A stretch of 32,762 bases of DNA, taken from contig CAAGDG010000078.1 of NCBI GenBank assembly GCA_900768515.1, positions 1 through 32,762 on the forward strand, in the 5' to 3' direction. Position numbers and translations under genes: made by a program. The stretch is from Lentisphaeria bacterium. Its GTDB lineage: Bacteria > Verrucomicrobiota > Lentisphaeria > Victivallales > Victivallaceae. Positions 6,266 through 13,770 of the stretch are shown here, in pieces; positions within the stretch are counted from its first letter, which is position 1, and the number at the start of each line of letters is the position of its first letter. The notes under the pieces were generated by a model, which saw nothing but the letters and a program-made list of their open reading frames with translations, had not been told where the DNA came from and did not search any database.

Positions 6266-7363
6266 ATGGAACCATCCGCAGCCGGCAAACACGCCCCGGC
6301 ATTGCTGGCACTCGCAGCCGCACTGCTCTTCGGCCTCAGCGCACCGCTTTCCAAACTGCTGCTGGCGGGAATCCCGCCGATGTTTCTGACGGCGTTTCTC
6401 TACCTTGGCGCCGGCCTGGGGATGCTGCTTCTGCCCCTCCTCTCCCGGGAAAACAGGCGGGAGGCTCCGCTCTCGAGCCGGGAGGTTCCCTGGGTCATTC
6501 TGATGGTTCTGCTCGACGTACTGGCGCCCTTCCTGCTCCTGCGGGGACTGGAGCGGACGACCGCGGCCAACGCCTCTCTGCTCTTCAATTTCGAAACGGT
6601 GGCAACTTCGCTTGTCGCATTGCTCTTCTTCCACGAGGCGATCGGCAAACGCATGTGGCTCTCGCTCGGAATCATCACCGCCGCAAGCATTCTTCTGAGC
6701 ATCGACTTCTCCCATCCGGGAGTCTGGGACTTCTCCACCGGTTCGCTGCTGGTGCTCGCCGCCTGCGGATGCTGGGGAATGGAAAACAACTGCACCCGAA
6801 ACATGTCGGCAAAATCCCCCGCCCAGATCGTCGTCGTCAAAGGAGTGGGGGCCGGCGGCACCGCACTGGTGCTCGCATTTCTTCTTGACCATCCGTTTCC
6901 CCGCTCCGCAGCCGTGATCGCGCCGGCCCTGCTGCTCGGATTCGTCTCCTACGGACTGAGCATCTTCTGCTACGTCAAGGCGCAGCGCTATCTCGGTGCC
7001 GCCCGGACCAGCGCCTATTATGCGGCGGCGCCTTTTATCGGAGTTCTGCTTTCGATGGTGATTCTCAAGGAAATCCCCTCCTGGAACTTCGCGGCGGCCG
7101 CCGCACTCATGCTCTGGGGGGTGCGGCTGGCGTTCCGGGAAAACCACGTCCACCGCCACCGCCACGATGCGCTCGCGCACAACCACATGCATTTGCACGA
7201 CGACCTGCATCACGGACACGCTCACAATCCGCCGGTCAGGGGCTGGCACTCCCACGAACATGTCCACGAACCGTGCATCCACACGCATCCGCATACGCCG
7301 GATCTCCACCACCGCCATCGGCACGGACAAACCGCCGGAGACGGTTCCGGCGCAACGGCCTGA
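6266..7363 (+). CDS. EamA/DMT-family transporter with histidine-rich C-terminal tail
   Basis: A 365-residue protein whose first ~290 residues form ten transmembrane helices arranged as two EamA repeats (LLFGLSAPLSKLLLAG in the first; SYGLSIFCYVKAQRYLGAARTS in the second). The typical GLE(R)TTAANASL segment sits at the end of repeat one. These are drug/metabolite exporters or amino-acid and nucleoside permeases; the substrate cannot be told. The last ~65 residues are extraordinary, with 23 His mostly as HxH, plus a Cys and acidic residues. Such tails bind Zn, Ni, Co or Cu in metal transporters and chaperones, so a metal-linked role is inferred. The AGGAAA site suits ATG 6266. The gene diverges from the PerR-like regulator across 205 bases, so shared control is possible. 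Confidence 0.85.
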   Translation: MEPSAAGKHAPALLALAAALLFGLSAPLSKLLLAGIPPMFLTAFLYLGAGLGMLLLPLLSRENRREAPLSSREVPWVILMVLLDVLAPFLLLRGLERTTAANASLLFNFETVATSLVALLFFHEAIGKRMWLSLGIITAASILLSIDFSHPGVWDFSTGSLLVLAACGCWGMENNCTRNMSAKSPAQIVVVKGVGAGGTALVLAFLLDHPFPRSAAVIAPALLLGFVSYGLSIFCYVKAQRYLGAARTSAYYAAAPFIGVLLSMVILKEIPSWNFAAAAALMLWGVRLAFRENHVHRHRHDALAHNHMHLHDDLHHGHAHNPPVRGWHSHEHVHEPCIHTHPHTPDLHHRHRHGQTAGDGSGATA

Positions 7364-7431
7364 GCGCGCAGGGGAAGTGCCGCCCGCGCCTCCGCGGCAA
7401 GACGGAGCGCATTCCCCCCCCCCTGCCGGGA

Positions 7432-8790
7432 TCAGTTTTTGAGGCTGTGAATCGGAGCGGGAATCCGCCCTCCCCGGGCGATGAACTCCGCCGGAGAGCG
7501 GAGGTTGACCGGCATGACCGGCGCCTCGCCGAGAAGTCCGCCGAACGAAACGAAATCGCCGACCCTGCATCCCCAGGCGGGGATCAGCCGGACCGCGGTG
7601 GTCTTCGAATTGACCACGCCGATCGCGATTTCATCGGCGATGATTCCGGAGATCACCTCCGCCGGGGTGTCGCCCGGAACGGCAATCATATCCAGTCCGA
7701 CCGAACAGACGGCGGTCATCGCTTCCAGTTTCTCAATTCCCAGCGCGCCGCAGCGGACCGCGTCGATCATGCCGGCATCCTCGGAAACCGGAATAAACGC
7801 GCCCGAAAGACCGCCGACATGGGACGACGCCATCACCCCGCCCTTTTTCACCGCGTCATTCAGCATCGCCAGCGCCGCGGTGGTACCGTGACAGCCGCAC
7901 TTTTCCAGCCCCATCGACTCCAGAATGTGGGCGACGGAATCCCCGACCGCCGGAGTCGGAGCCAGGGAGAGGTCGACAATTCCGAAGGGAACGCCGAGCC
8001 GGTCCGCTGCCTCCCGCGCGACCAGCTGTCCGACACGGGTGATTTTGAATGCCGTCCGCTTGATGGTCTCGGCGATTTCAGTCAGGTCGCACGCGCCCCG
8101 GCGGCGAATCGCCGAAGCGACCACCCCGGGCCCGGAGACGCCGACGTTGATGACGCACTCCGGCTCTCCGATGCCGTGGAATGCGCCGGCCATGAAGGGG
8201 TTGTCCTCGGGAACATTTGCAAAAACCACCAGTTTGGCACAGCCGATGGACTGCCGGTCGCGCGTCAACTCCGCGGTCCGTCGCACAACGCGCCCCATCT
8301 CCGCGACCGCGTCCATGTTGATTCCGGCCTTGGTGCTGGCGACGTTGACCGAGGAACAGACCCGCTCGGTCTCCGCCAGCGCCCGCGGAATCGAACCGAT
8401 CAGGACCCGGCTTCCATTCGAGAACCCTTTCTGCACCAGCGCGCTGTAGCCGCCGATGAAATTGATTCCCAGCTCAAGAGCGGCCCGGTCGAGCGTCTTC
8501 GCCAGCCGGACCGCCCCCTCTTCGTCGAGGCCTCCGGCCAGCAGGGCGATCGGGGTGACCGCCACCCGCTTGTGGATGATCGGAATGCCGTACTTCTTCT
8601 CGATCTCCTCTCCGGTCCGGACCAGGTCGCGGGCACGGTTCATGATCCGGTCGTAAACACGCGTGCAAAGCCGCCTGCCGTCATCGCACTGGCAGTCGTA
8701 AAGGGAGATGCCCATGGTGATGGTCCGGATGTCGAGGCACTCCTCGCGGATCATGCTGATGGTCTCGATGATGTCTCTGGAGTCGAGCAT
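7432..8790 (-). CDS. UPF0210 (DUF711) family protein
   Basis: A 452-residue protein, the normal family length. It matches UPF0210 throughout: ITMGISLYDC near the N-terminus, YGIPIIHKRVAVTP, NFIGGYSALVQKG, and a Gly-rich C-terminal half with SSHVGGLSGAFIPVSEDAGM. The family is structurally related to glycyl-radical-enzyme-like folds but its biochemical function is not settled. Its gene almost always follows an ACT-domain UPF0237 gene, as here: the ACT stop and this ATG (8790) are separated by only two bases, which implies translational coupling. Longer readings of the frame run into the ACT gene and are not real. Family call is confident; function is unknown. Confidence 0.9.
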   Translation of the reverse strand: MLDSRDIIETISMIREECLDIRTITMGISLYDCQCDDGRRLCTRVYDRIMNRARDLVRTGEEIEKKYGIPIIHKRVAVTPIALLAGGLDEEGAVRLAKTLDRAALELGINFIGGYSALVQKGFSNGSRVLIGSIPRALAETERVCSSVNVASTKAGINMDAVAEMGRVVRRTAELTRDRQSIGCAKLVVFANVPEDNPFMAGAFHGIGEPECVINVGVSGPGVVASAIRRRGACDLTEIAETIKRTAFKITRVGQLVAREAADRLGVPFGIVDLSLAPTPAVGDSVAHILESMGLEKCGCHGTTAALAMLNDAVKKGGVMASSHVGGLSGAFIPVSEDAGMIDAVRCGALGIEKLEAMTAVCSVGLDMIAVPGDTPAEVISGIIADEIAIGVVNSKTTAVRLIPAWGCRVGDFVSFGGLLGEAPVMPVNLRSPAEFIARGGRIPAPIHSLKN

Positions 8791-8792
8791 GG

Positions 8793-9062
8793 TCAGATCC
8801 TGTGCATGGAGTTGAAGATGTCCTCGTGCATGACATGGATGTCGAGTCCGCTGCCGCGCCCGAGTTCGGCCATCCGGTCGACGAAATCGTTGAACGGCAT
8901 GGAAAGCTCCTGGATATCCACGATCATGATCATTGTGAAGTATCCGTTGAGCACGGTCTGGGAGATGTCGAGGATATTGGCGCCGCACTCAGCGCAACCC
9001 GCGCTGACCCTGGCGATGATTCCGACGGAATCGCGTCCGATGACGGAAACGACTGCTTTCAT
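8793..9062 (-). CDS. ACT-domain protein, UPF0237 family
   Basis: An 89-residue stand-alone ACT domain. It starts MKAVVSVIGRDSVGI, followed by the GANILDISQTVLNGYFTM core typical of UPF0237 (GcvR-like ACT proteins). ACT domains bind small ligands, often amino acids, and regulate partner proteins. The start at 9062 has GGAAAGGA 8 bases upstream. It is the first gene of a two-gene operon with UPF0210; the pair is widely conserved, suggesting that this protein senses a ligand for the partner. Confidence 0.9.
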   Translation of the reverse strand: MKAVVSVIGRDSVGIIARVSAGCAECGANILDISQTVLNGYFTMIMIVDIQELSMPFNDFVDRMAELGRGSGLDIHVMHEDIFNSMHRI

Positions 9063-9100
9063 GTTGGACTTCCTTTCCGGATGGATTTTTCGCGGCAAAT

Positions 9101-9128
9101 AACATAACGCCAAAACCGCGATTATCAA
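9101..9128 (-). promoter_or_regulatory. Candidate promoter for the ACT/UPF0210 operon
   Basis: Read on the minus strand: TTGATA (9128-9123), 16-base spacer, TATGTT (9106-9101), 38 bases before the ATG. The same -35 and -10 hexamers occur before the homocysteine methyltransferase/MTHFR gene. Confidence 0.5.
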
Positions 9129-9203
9129 TCCTGAAAATGAGGTTTCCGCCGAAATGTTCCTTTTTCTTTGCCGGCCGGATCGATTTCCCCGCTTCCGCCG
9201 GAT

Positions 9204-9232
9204 TTGACTTCCGGGAATCGGCGTGCTATGGT
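9204..9232 (+). promoter_or_regulatory. Candidate promoter for the 9268 membrane protein gene
   Basis: TTGACT (9204-9209), a 17-base spacer ending in an extended -10 TGC, and TATGGT (9227-9232). It faces away from the ACT promoter and ends 35 bases before the ATG. Confidence 0.5.
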
Positions 9233-9267
9233 AAGCACATGGAAACTGGTTTCCCCGGAGTTGTCCC

Positions 9268-9750
9268 ATGCGGATCGAAACGCTGAACGAGCTTGCAAAA
9301 GGATTGATCGACCGGCTGCCCGAAATGGAGCTGTCGGGCGAGGCTCTCGCGACGTACCGGTGGATCCGTATCGTTTTGCGCATCCAGCTCGCCCTGATCG
9401 CCCTGGTCGTCTGCGCCGGGTTCTGGAAGCTCCACCTCGACCAGGAGAAGAGCCGGATGGAGTCCGCCTGCGTCGCAGCGCCGGCCTTTCCGGCAGAGAT
9501 TCCGCCGACAGTGTCCACCGACATGCCCGACCTGGAGACGGCGATGGAAACAGTCCTGCAACACCGGAGGCTGGAGGAAAATTACCGTCTTCTGCTGCTT
9601 GGCTGGACATTCCTGCTCCTCGCCATCCTCCTGTTGACCGTGACGGTCTACCGCCGGGTCGGCAGAGACAGGATCAGCGAAATCTGCGTGGGAATCCGCA
9701 ACTACCGGTGCAGCCGGAGATGCGGAACCATGATCCTGACCCGGAAGTGA
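9268..9750 (+). CDS. Two-helix membrane protein of unknown function
   Basis: A 160-residue protein with an amphipathic N-terminal ~30 residues and a first membrane helix at about residues 35-52 (RIQLALIALVVCAGFW). A ~55-residue loop rich in acidic residues, Pro and Ala follows, then a second helix at about 108-125 (LLLGWTFLLLAILLLTVTV). A basic, Cys-containing tail ends the protein (CSRRCG). Both termini are probably cytoplasmic with the loop outside. I recognise no family. A CCGGAG site and a well-formed upstream promoter support a real gene; it stands alone, convergent with the next one. Confidence 0.65.
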   Translation: MRIETLNELAKGLIDRLPEMELSGEALATYRWIRIVLRIQLALIALVVCAGFWKLHLDQEKSRMESACVAAPAFPAEIPPTVSTDMPDLETAMETVLQHRRLEENYRLLLLGWTFLLLAILLLTVTVYRRVGRDRISEICVGIRNYRCSRRCGTMILTRK

Positions 9751-9867
9751 CCGGCGTCCACCTGCAAAGATGCCCCTGACGGCCCTCAGTTTTACCCCCT
9801 GCCATTGGTGTACTTCGCAACTCTGCGACCGGGAGGGGCTTTGACCCACGATTCCGACGAAATCCCC

Positions 9868-10287
9868 CTACGGGAGAATCAGCACCAGGGAACCTGCAAC
9901 GATCAGCGCTCCGCCCGTCAGCACCCGCCAGTCGGCCGGTTCTCCGAGCAGTGCGATTCCCAGAAAGATCGTGATCGCCACGCTGAGCTTGTCGATCGGC
10001 GCAACCTTTGAAGCCGGCCCCTCCTGCAATGCCTTGAAATAAAAGAGCCAGGAAAGTCCGGTCGCCACGCCGGAAAGAACCAGAAAAACAATCGCGTGCA
10101 AGCTGATCGCCTTCACTCTGGCCGCGGCACCGGTCGCCAGCACAACGCCCCAGGTGATCATCAAAATCACCGTGGTCCGGATCGCGGTCGCCAGATTTGA
10201 ATCGATCCCTCTGACCCCGATTTTCGCAAGAATCGCGGTCAGAGCGGCGAACACCGCAGAAAGCAACGCATATACAACCCAGCTCAT
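9868..10287 (-). CDS. Small EamA-family (single-repeat) transporter
   Basis: A 139-residue protein with four or five hydrophobic helices, made of one EamA repeat. It starts MSWVVYALLSAVFAALTAILAKIG, shortened here as the typical first helix with an Ala-Lys turn; GLSWLFYFKALQEGPASKV and PIDKLSVAITIFLGIALLGEP are classic for the ~140-residue DMT group, which works as homo- or heterodimers. Substrate unknown. An upstream TTG at 10341 would add 18 residues with no membrane or family character, so I prefer ATG 10287. The gene lies 60 bases downstream of the CBM48 gene on the same strand and may be co-transcribed with it. Confidence 0.8.
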   Translation of the reverse strand: MSWVVYALLSAVFAALTAILAKIGVRGIDSNLATAIRTTVILMITWGVVLATGAAARVKAISLHAIVFLVLSGVATGLSWLFYFKALQEGPASKVAPIDKLSVAITIFLGIALLGEPADWRVLTGGALIVAGSLVLILP

Positions 10288-10347
10288 CTTCCCGTTTTGA
10301 TGCAACAAAAAAGGTTCCGGAATTCCCGGAGCCGTATTCAATCTGAA

Positions 10348-10641
10348 CTAATCCACCACCACCACGCTGTTCAACGTCCCGAAATCGTTGGAGGCGAAAT
10401 TCGGATTGTCGTCGTCGAGCAGCCATTCGTTATCGACCACGAATTTATACTCGTAAGATCCGGGAGAAACCGTCACACGGCAACGGTAGACACCACAACC
10501 ATCCGAATCCATCATCGGCGCGAGCGCGGGATCCCAGTCGTTGAAGGACCCGGCCAAAGCAACAGTATGCCCCCTGCCCGCATTCAGCGAGAACTCCAGC
10601 GACCGGCCGGCACTTCCCGCGATTTTTCTGATCTTCACCAT
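10348..10641 (-). CDS. Stand-alone CBM48/AMPK glycogen-binding-like domain protein
   Basis: A 97-residue protein that is almost entirely one early-set (E-set) domain. After a short N-terminal strand come VALAGSFNDWDP (residues ~27-38), DGCGVYRCRV, PGSYEYKFVVDNEWLLDDDNP and a final VVVV strand, the pattern of the AMPK-beta/CBM48 glycogen-binding module. The carbohydrate-contacting aromatics of this module (W in FNDW, Y-K-F) are present. No enzyme domain is attached, so it may bind glycogen or partner with a branching or debranching enzyme encoded elsewhere. ATG 10641 has GAGGTG upstream. It is probably cytoplasmic, as no signal peptide is seen. Confidence 0.85.
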   Translation of the reverse strand: MVKIRKIAGSAGRSLEFSLNAGRGHTVALAGSFNDWDPALAPMMDSDGCGVYRCRVTVSPGSYEYKFVVDNEWLLDDDNPNFASNDFGTLNSVVVVD

Positions 10642-10707
10642 CCGCCCACCTCACGCAACGCCACAGGGGAGTCTCCTTGAAAACTCCGCAATCAAATGCC
10701 TTTTTTA

Positions 10708-10735
10708 AATATAGCACATTCTTCGAAATTCGCAA
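10708..10735 (-). promoter_or_regulatory. Candidate promoter for the CBM48 gene
   Basis: On the minus strand: TTGCGA (10735-10730), 16-base spacer with extended -10 TGC, TATATT (10713-10708). It is ~65 bases upstream of the start, leaving a GC-rich leader. Confidence 0.45.
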
Positions 10736-10852
10736 TCCCGGTCGCTCAAGAATTCCAAACTATTTTTCGGAAGAATGCAGCTTTCGCCTCACACAAACGA
10801 TCCTGACCGATATGGCGCAATCGATCGGACGTTTCCAGGCCGGAAAAGAAAT

Positions 10853-11161
10853 TTACTCCTTTTTCAGCCGGGCGATCATCTCTTCCACTTCCTCGGCGCC
10901 GCTGTTATAACAGGAGACCTCGTCCGGCACCAGTTCATGCAGCAGCCGGAGAAACTCCCCGGCGTGAACCCGCTCCTCGTCGGCGACATCTTCCAGAACC
11001 GCCTTGGCCAATTTGTTGTCGGTCGATTCCGACAACTGCATGTAAAGCTGGACCGCCTCGTATTCGGCCGCAATCATGAAACGGATCGCGCGTACCAGCT
11101 CCTCCTCGGTCAGCTTCCGATCGTGCTGAACCCCCTCAAACGGACTGCAAAATGACGGCAT
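10853..11161 (-). CDS. Half-ferritin-like protein, similar to encapsulated ferritin (EncFtn)
   Basis: A 102-residue two-helix protein. IRFMIAAEYEAVQLYMQL supplies Glu33 and a Tyr; LEDVADEERVHAGEFLRLL supplies Glu63 and His66 in an ExxH arrangement. This is the metal-binding pattern and length of EncFtn and related half-ferritins, which form a ferroxidase site only on dimerisation and oxidise Fe(II). A rubrerythrin-like short protein is the alternative. The C-terminus (EEMIARLKKE) is not an obvious encapsulin-targeting peptide, and no encapsulin gene is in the window. ATG 11161 is preceded by a strong AGGAGG, and a consensus-like promoter lies upstream. Confidence 0.8.
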   Translation of the reverse strand: MPSFCSPFEGVQHDRKLTEEELVRAIRFMIAAEYEAVQLYMQLSESTDNKLAKAVLEDVADEERVHAGEFLRLLHELVPDEVSCYNSGAEEVEEMIARLKKE

Positions 11162-11219
11162 GATGATTTTCCTCCTCCCGGTTCGGCGGCACGATGCCGC
11201 ACGACTGGTCTTTCTCCTC

Positions 11220-11248
11220 ATTATAATCCAATCCCGAAAGAAAATCAA
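11220..11248 (-). promoter_or_regulatory. Promoter for the ferritin-like gene
   Basis: On the minus strand: TTGATT (11248-11243), exactly 17 bases, then a perfect TATAAT (11225-11220). It ends 58 bases before the ATG. Confidence 0.6.
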
Positions 11249-11275
11249 TCCGGATTCCCGCAAAATCTCTCCGAG

Positions 11276-12193
11276 TCAGAGAAAAAAGCGCAACAGCAGC
11301 GGAATCGTCGCCAGAGAGAGCACCGTCGTGATGATGATCGCCTGTCCGGCGAATTCATAATCCCCCCCGTACTGCCGCGCCACCAGAACCGAGCTGGAGG
11401 CCGCGGGCATCGCCGCCACCACCGCCGCGGTTTCAAAGGCGTCCGGTTCCAGCGGCAGCAGCCGCAGCAGCAGAAGCAGCACAACCGGTATCGCAACCAG
11501 CCGCACCAGAGAGAGATAAAACATATCAAACCAGTGGTCGAAAAGACGCTTGAAACAGCTGACCAGCGCCACTCCGATCACCACCAGCATCAGCGGCACC
11601 GTGATGTCTCCCAGATACTTGAGCGTGTAAGCGAACGGCTCCGGCACCGGAATTCCCAGAAAACAGACCAGAAGCGCCGCCACCACCGCCGCGACGTTGA
11701 TGGAAAAAATGCTGCGAAGCGCCTGACCGACGGATCCGCCGCCGGTGAAGGTCATCACGCCGATCGTCCAGAATCCGACGGTGGAACCGACATTCATCAG
11801 CAGCAGAAGCGCCACGTGCCGCTCCGAATAGTTGTTCTGCAAGATGATGATCGGCAGAAACACATAATTGTTGATCGCGCAGATATGGTGGAAGGTGCCG
11901 AGCCGCCCGGGAGTCCGCCAGCGCAGGAACCGCTTCAGATACCAGCCGGCCAGAGCTCCGACCGCCATGATCGCGATGCCCAGAAGCGGCATCACCCACA
12001 ACTCGTTGAGCTGGGAAGGATCGAAGTTGCGCGTAATGGTCGAAAAGGTCAGCATCGGAAAGAACATATCCAGCGTCAGCCGGGTCAACCGTCCGAGATC
12101 GGAGGATTTGATCATGCGCAGACGCCAGGCCAGCGCGCCGAAGCCGAAAGCGATGAACGTTTCGACGATCGAGAGAAAAACTTTGTACATCAT
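11276..12193 (-). CDS. AEC (auxin efflux carrier) family permease
   Basis: A 305-residue protein with about ten hydrophobic helices in two five-helix halves, the AEC family architecture. Family-like segments include LTRLTLDMFFPMLTFSTI in the first half, GTFHHICAINNYVFLPIII in the middle and PLMLVVIGVALV in the second half, ending with AAMPAASSSVLVARQYGG. AEC permeases export or import organic acids such as malate or malonate; the substrate here is unknown. Two ATGs (12193, 12190) are possible. The gene follows rpsT on the same strand, but a strong hairpin with a T-run separates them, so it probably has its own promoter or depends on readthrough. Confidence 0.85.
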   Translation of the reverse strand: MMYKVFLSIVETFIAFGFGALAWRLRMIKSSDLGRLTRLTLDMFFPMLTFSTITRNFDPSQLNELWVMPLLGIAIMAVGALAGWYLKRFLRWRTPGRLGTFHHICAINNYVFLPIIILQNNYSERHVALLLLMNVGSTVGFWTIGVMTFTGGGSVGQALRSIFSINVAAVVAALLVCFLGIPVPEPFAYTLKYLGDITVPLMLVVIGVALVSCFKRLFDHWFDMFYLSLVRLVAIPVVLLLLLRLLPLEPDAFETAAVVAAMPAASSSVLVARQYGGDYEFAGQAIIITTVLSLATIPLLLRFFL

Positions 12194-12210
12194 GTTGGGG
12201 AGGTCCCCGG

Positions 12211-12259
12211 AAAAACACCGCGGCGTCCGCCGCCCGATCCTTCGGACAGCGAACGCCGC
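12211..12259 (-). terminator. Intrinsic terminator after rpsT (minus strand)
   Basis: Arms GCGGCGTCCGC (12220-12230) and GCGAACGCCGC (12249-12259) pair with one mismatch. On the minus strand the stem is followed by GTGTTTTT (to 12211). It lies 20 bases past the rpsT stop. Confidence 0.75.
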
Positions 12260-12278
12260 AGGGAATCACCGACGTCTG

Positions 12279-12545
12279 TTACTTCGCCATCGCGCTCAGC
12301 AGCTTGTCGACCTGCGACTTCTTGTTGGCGACCTTGTTGGCATGGAGCGTACCGGCCTTGGCCGCCTTATCGAGGCGGCTCGCAAACTTCCGAACCAGTT
12401 CACCGGCGACAGCGGCATCACCCGCGGCGACCGCGGCGCGCAGCTTCTTCTCGATGGTCTTGAGCTCGCTGGTACGGGCACGGTTGCGAAGGTTGGCCTG
12501 CTTGCTGGTGCGCAGACGCTTGACGGCGGATTTGGTGTGAGCCAT
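12279..12545 (-). CDS. rpsT: 30S ribosomal protein S20
   Basis: An 88-residue basic, helical protein that matches bacterial S20 end to end: MAHTKSAVKRLRTSKQANLR at the start, Lys/Arg-rich helices, and the closing HANKVANKKSQVDKLL segment that packs on 16S rRNA helices. It binds the 5' and 3' minor domains of 16S rRNA early in 30S assembly. It is monocistronic or followed by the AEC gene, with a terminator hairpin immediately downstream and a candidate promoter ~70 bases upstream. This is the only clear core translation gene in the window. Confidence 0.97.
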   Translation of the reverse strand: MAHTKSAVKRLRTSKQANLRNRARTSELKTIEKKLRAAVAAGDAAVAGELVRKFASRLDKAAKAGTLHANKVANKKSQVDKLLSAMAK

Positions 12546-12615
12546 TTTTCTTTTTCCCTAACTAAGTTGCGAACTATTCAAATTATTCCTGTAACTTCTG
12601 TTGCATGAGTAAAAG

Positions 12616-12643
12616 AAAATACTCCCGATTTCTTTTTTTTCAA
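12616..12643 (-). promoter_or_regulatory. Candidate rpsT promoter
   Basis: On the minus strand: TTGAAA (12643-12638), 16-base spacer, TATTTT (12621-12616). The leader to the ATG is ~70 bases long. AT-rich surroundings lower the certainty. Confidence 0.4.
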
Positions 12644-12708
12644 GTCCGACTCCTCTCTTTTTCCGGATTTTTAATTTAATTATCCGAACTATTTTTTGAA
12701 AAGGAGAA

Positions 12709-12737
12709 TTGAAAAAAGCGGGGTGCCGGTGTATAAT
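12709..12737 (+). promoter_or_regulatory. Promoter for the galE operon
   Basis: TTGAAA (12709-12714), exactly 17 bases, then a perfect TATAAT (12732-12737), 58 bases before the galE ATG. Confidence 0.6.
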
Positions 12738-12795
12738 ATTGATTAAGGAAAAAAGCGGTTTTTCAACCCCCGCGACGGAAGGAGTTCACGGCATC

Positions 12796-13770
12796 ATGAA
12801 AAAAGTTCTGGTCACCGGAGGCGCCGGCTATATCGGAAGCGCCTGTTCGGAATATCTGCTCGACCTCGGTTACGACGTCACCATTTTCGACGGTCTGATC
12901 ACCGGACACCGGCAGGCGGTCGATCCGCGGGCGCGGTTCATTCTCGGCAACCTCTCCGATCGCGAGCTGATTAAGAAGGTCTGTCAGGAGGGGGAGTTTG
13001 ACGCCGTCATGCACTTCGCCGCCTTCTCGCTGGTCGGGGAGTCGATGAAGAATCCTTCGAAGTACTTCCGCAACAACGTCGCGTCCGGCATCAACCTCGC
13101 CGACGCGGCGGTGGAGGCCGGCGTCAAGACCTTCGTCTTCTCCAGCACGGCAGCCACCTTCGGGCAGCCGGAGTCGATTCCGATCCGGGAGTTCGACCGG
13201 CAGGTCCCGATCAACCCCTACGGGGAGTCCAAGCTCTGCTTCGAGAAGATCCTCAAATGGTACTATGAGATCTTCGGCATGAAATATGTGGCTCTGCGCT
13301 ACTTCAACGCCGCCGGCGCCACTCCCAACTTCGGCGAGGACCACCGGCCGGAATCCCACCTGATTCCGCTGATCCTGCAGACCGCCCGCGGCAAGCGCGA
13401 CAAACTGATGCTTTACGGCGACGATTACGACACGCCGGACGGCACCTGCATCCGCGACTACATCCACATTCTCGACCTCGCCCAGGCCCATGAACTGGCG
13501 CTGCACGCGGAGGAGAGCGGCCACTACAACCTCGGCACCGGAAACGGCCTTTCGGTCCGCCAGATCATCGATGCGGCCGAGGAGGTCACCGGGCTCAAGG
13601 TCAACTACGAAGTGGCGCCGCGCCGGCCGGGCGATCCCGCGCGTCTGATCGCCTGCAGCGACCGGGCCCGCTCGGTTCTGGGCTGGAAGCCGAAATTCGA
13701 ATCTGCCCACCAGATCATCGAATCAGCCTGGAAGTGGCAGCTCAAGCATCCGGACGGGTACGAGAATTGA
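12796..13770 (+). CDS. galE: UDP-glucose 4-epimerase
   Basis: A 324-residue extended SDR of normal GalE length. The NAD-binding Rossmann motif GGAGYIGS is at residues 8-15. The catalytic Tyr142-x3-Lys146 lies in NPYGESK, and SSTAATFG (116-123) supplies the Ser/Thr of the active site. RYFNAAGA, PDGTCIRDYIHI and YNLGTGNG follow as in all GalE proteins. It interconverts UDP-glucose and UDP-galactose for galactose use and for envelope glycan precursors. ATG 12796 has GGAAGGAG upstream; a longer reading from 12709 would start inside the promoter. The stop overlaps the likely TTG start of the next gene. Confidence 0.95.
   Translation: MKKVLVTGGAGYIGSACSEYLLDLGYDVTIFDGLITGHRQAVDPRARFILGNLSDRELIKKVCQEGEFDAVMHFAAFSLVGESMKNPSKYFRNNVASGINLADAAVEAGVKTFVFSSTAATFGQPESIPIREFDRQVPINPYGESKLCFEKILKWYYEIFGMKYVALRYFNAAGATPNFGEDHRPESHLIPLILQTARGKRDKLMLYGDDYDTPDGTCIRDYIHILDLAQAHELALHAEESGHYNLGTGNGLSVRQIIDAAEEVTGLKVNYEVAPRRPGDPARLIACSDRARSVLGWKPKFESAHQIIESAWKWQLKHPDGYEN

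Noticed and set aside
7364..7431. Possible terminator between the convergent DMT and UPF0210 genes
   Set aside because: The GGGGAA/TTCCCC pairing requires a bulge and a long loop; not convincing by eye.
7273..9102. 609-codon open frame opposite UPF0210 and the ACT gene
   Set aside because: It is antisense to a conserved gene pair and overlaps the end of the DMT gene; composition is that of a shadow.
8793..9524. N-terminally extended version of the ACT protein
   Set aside because: The extension crosses the promoter and the divergent gene; the ATG at 9062 has a good ribosome binding site and matches family length.
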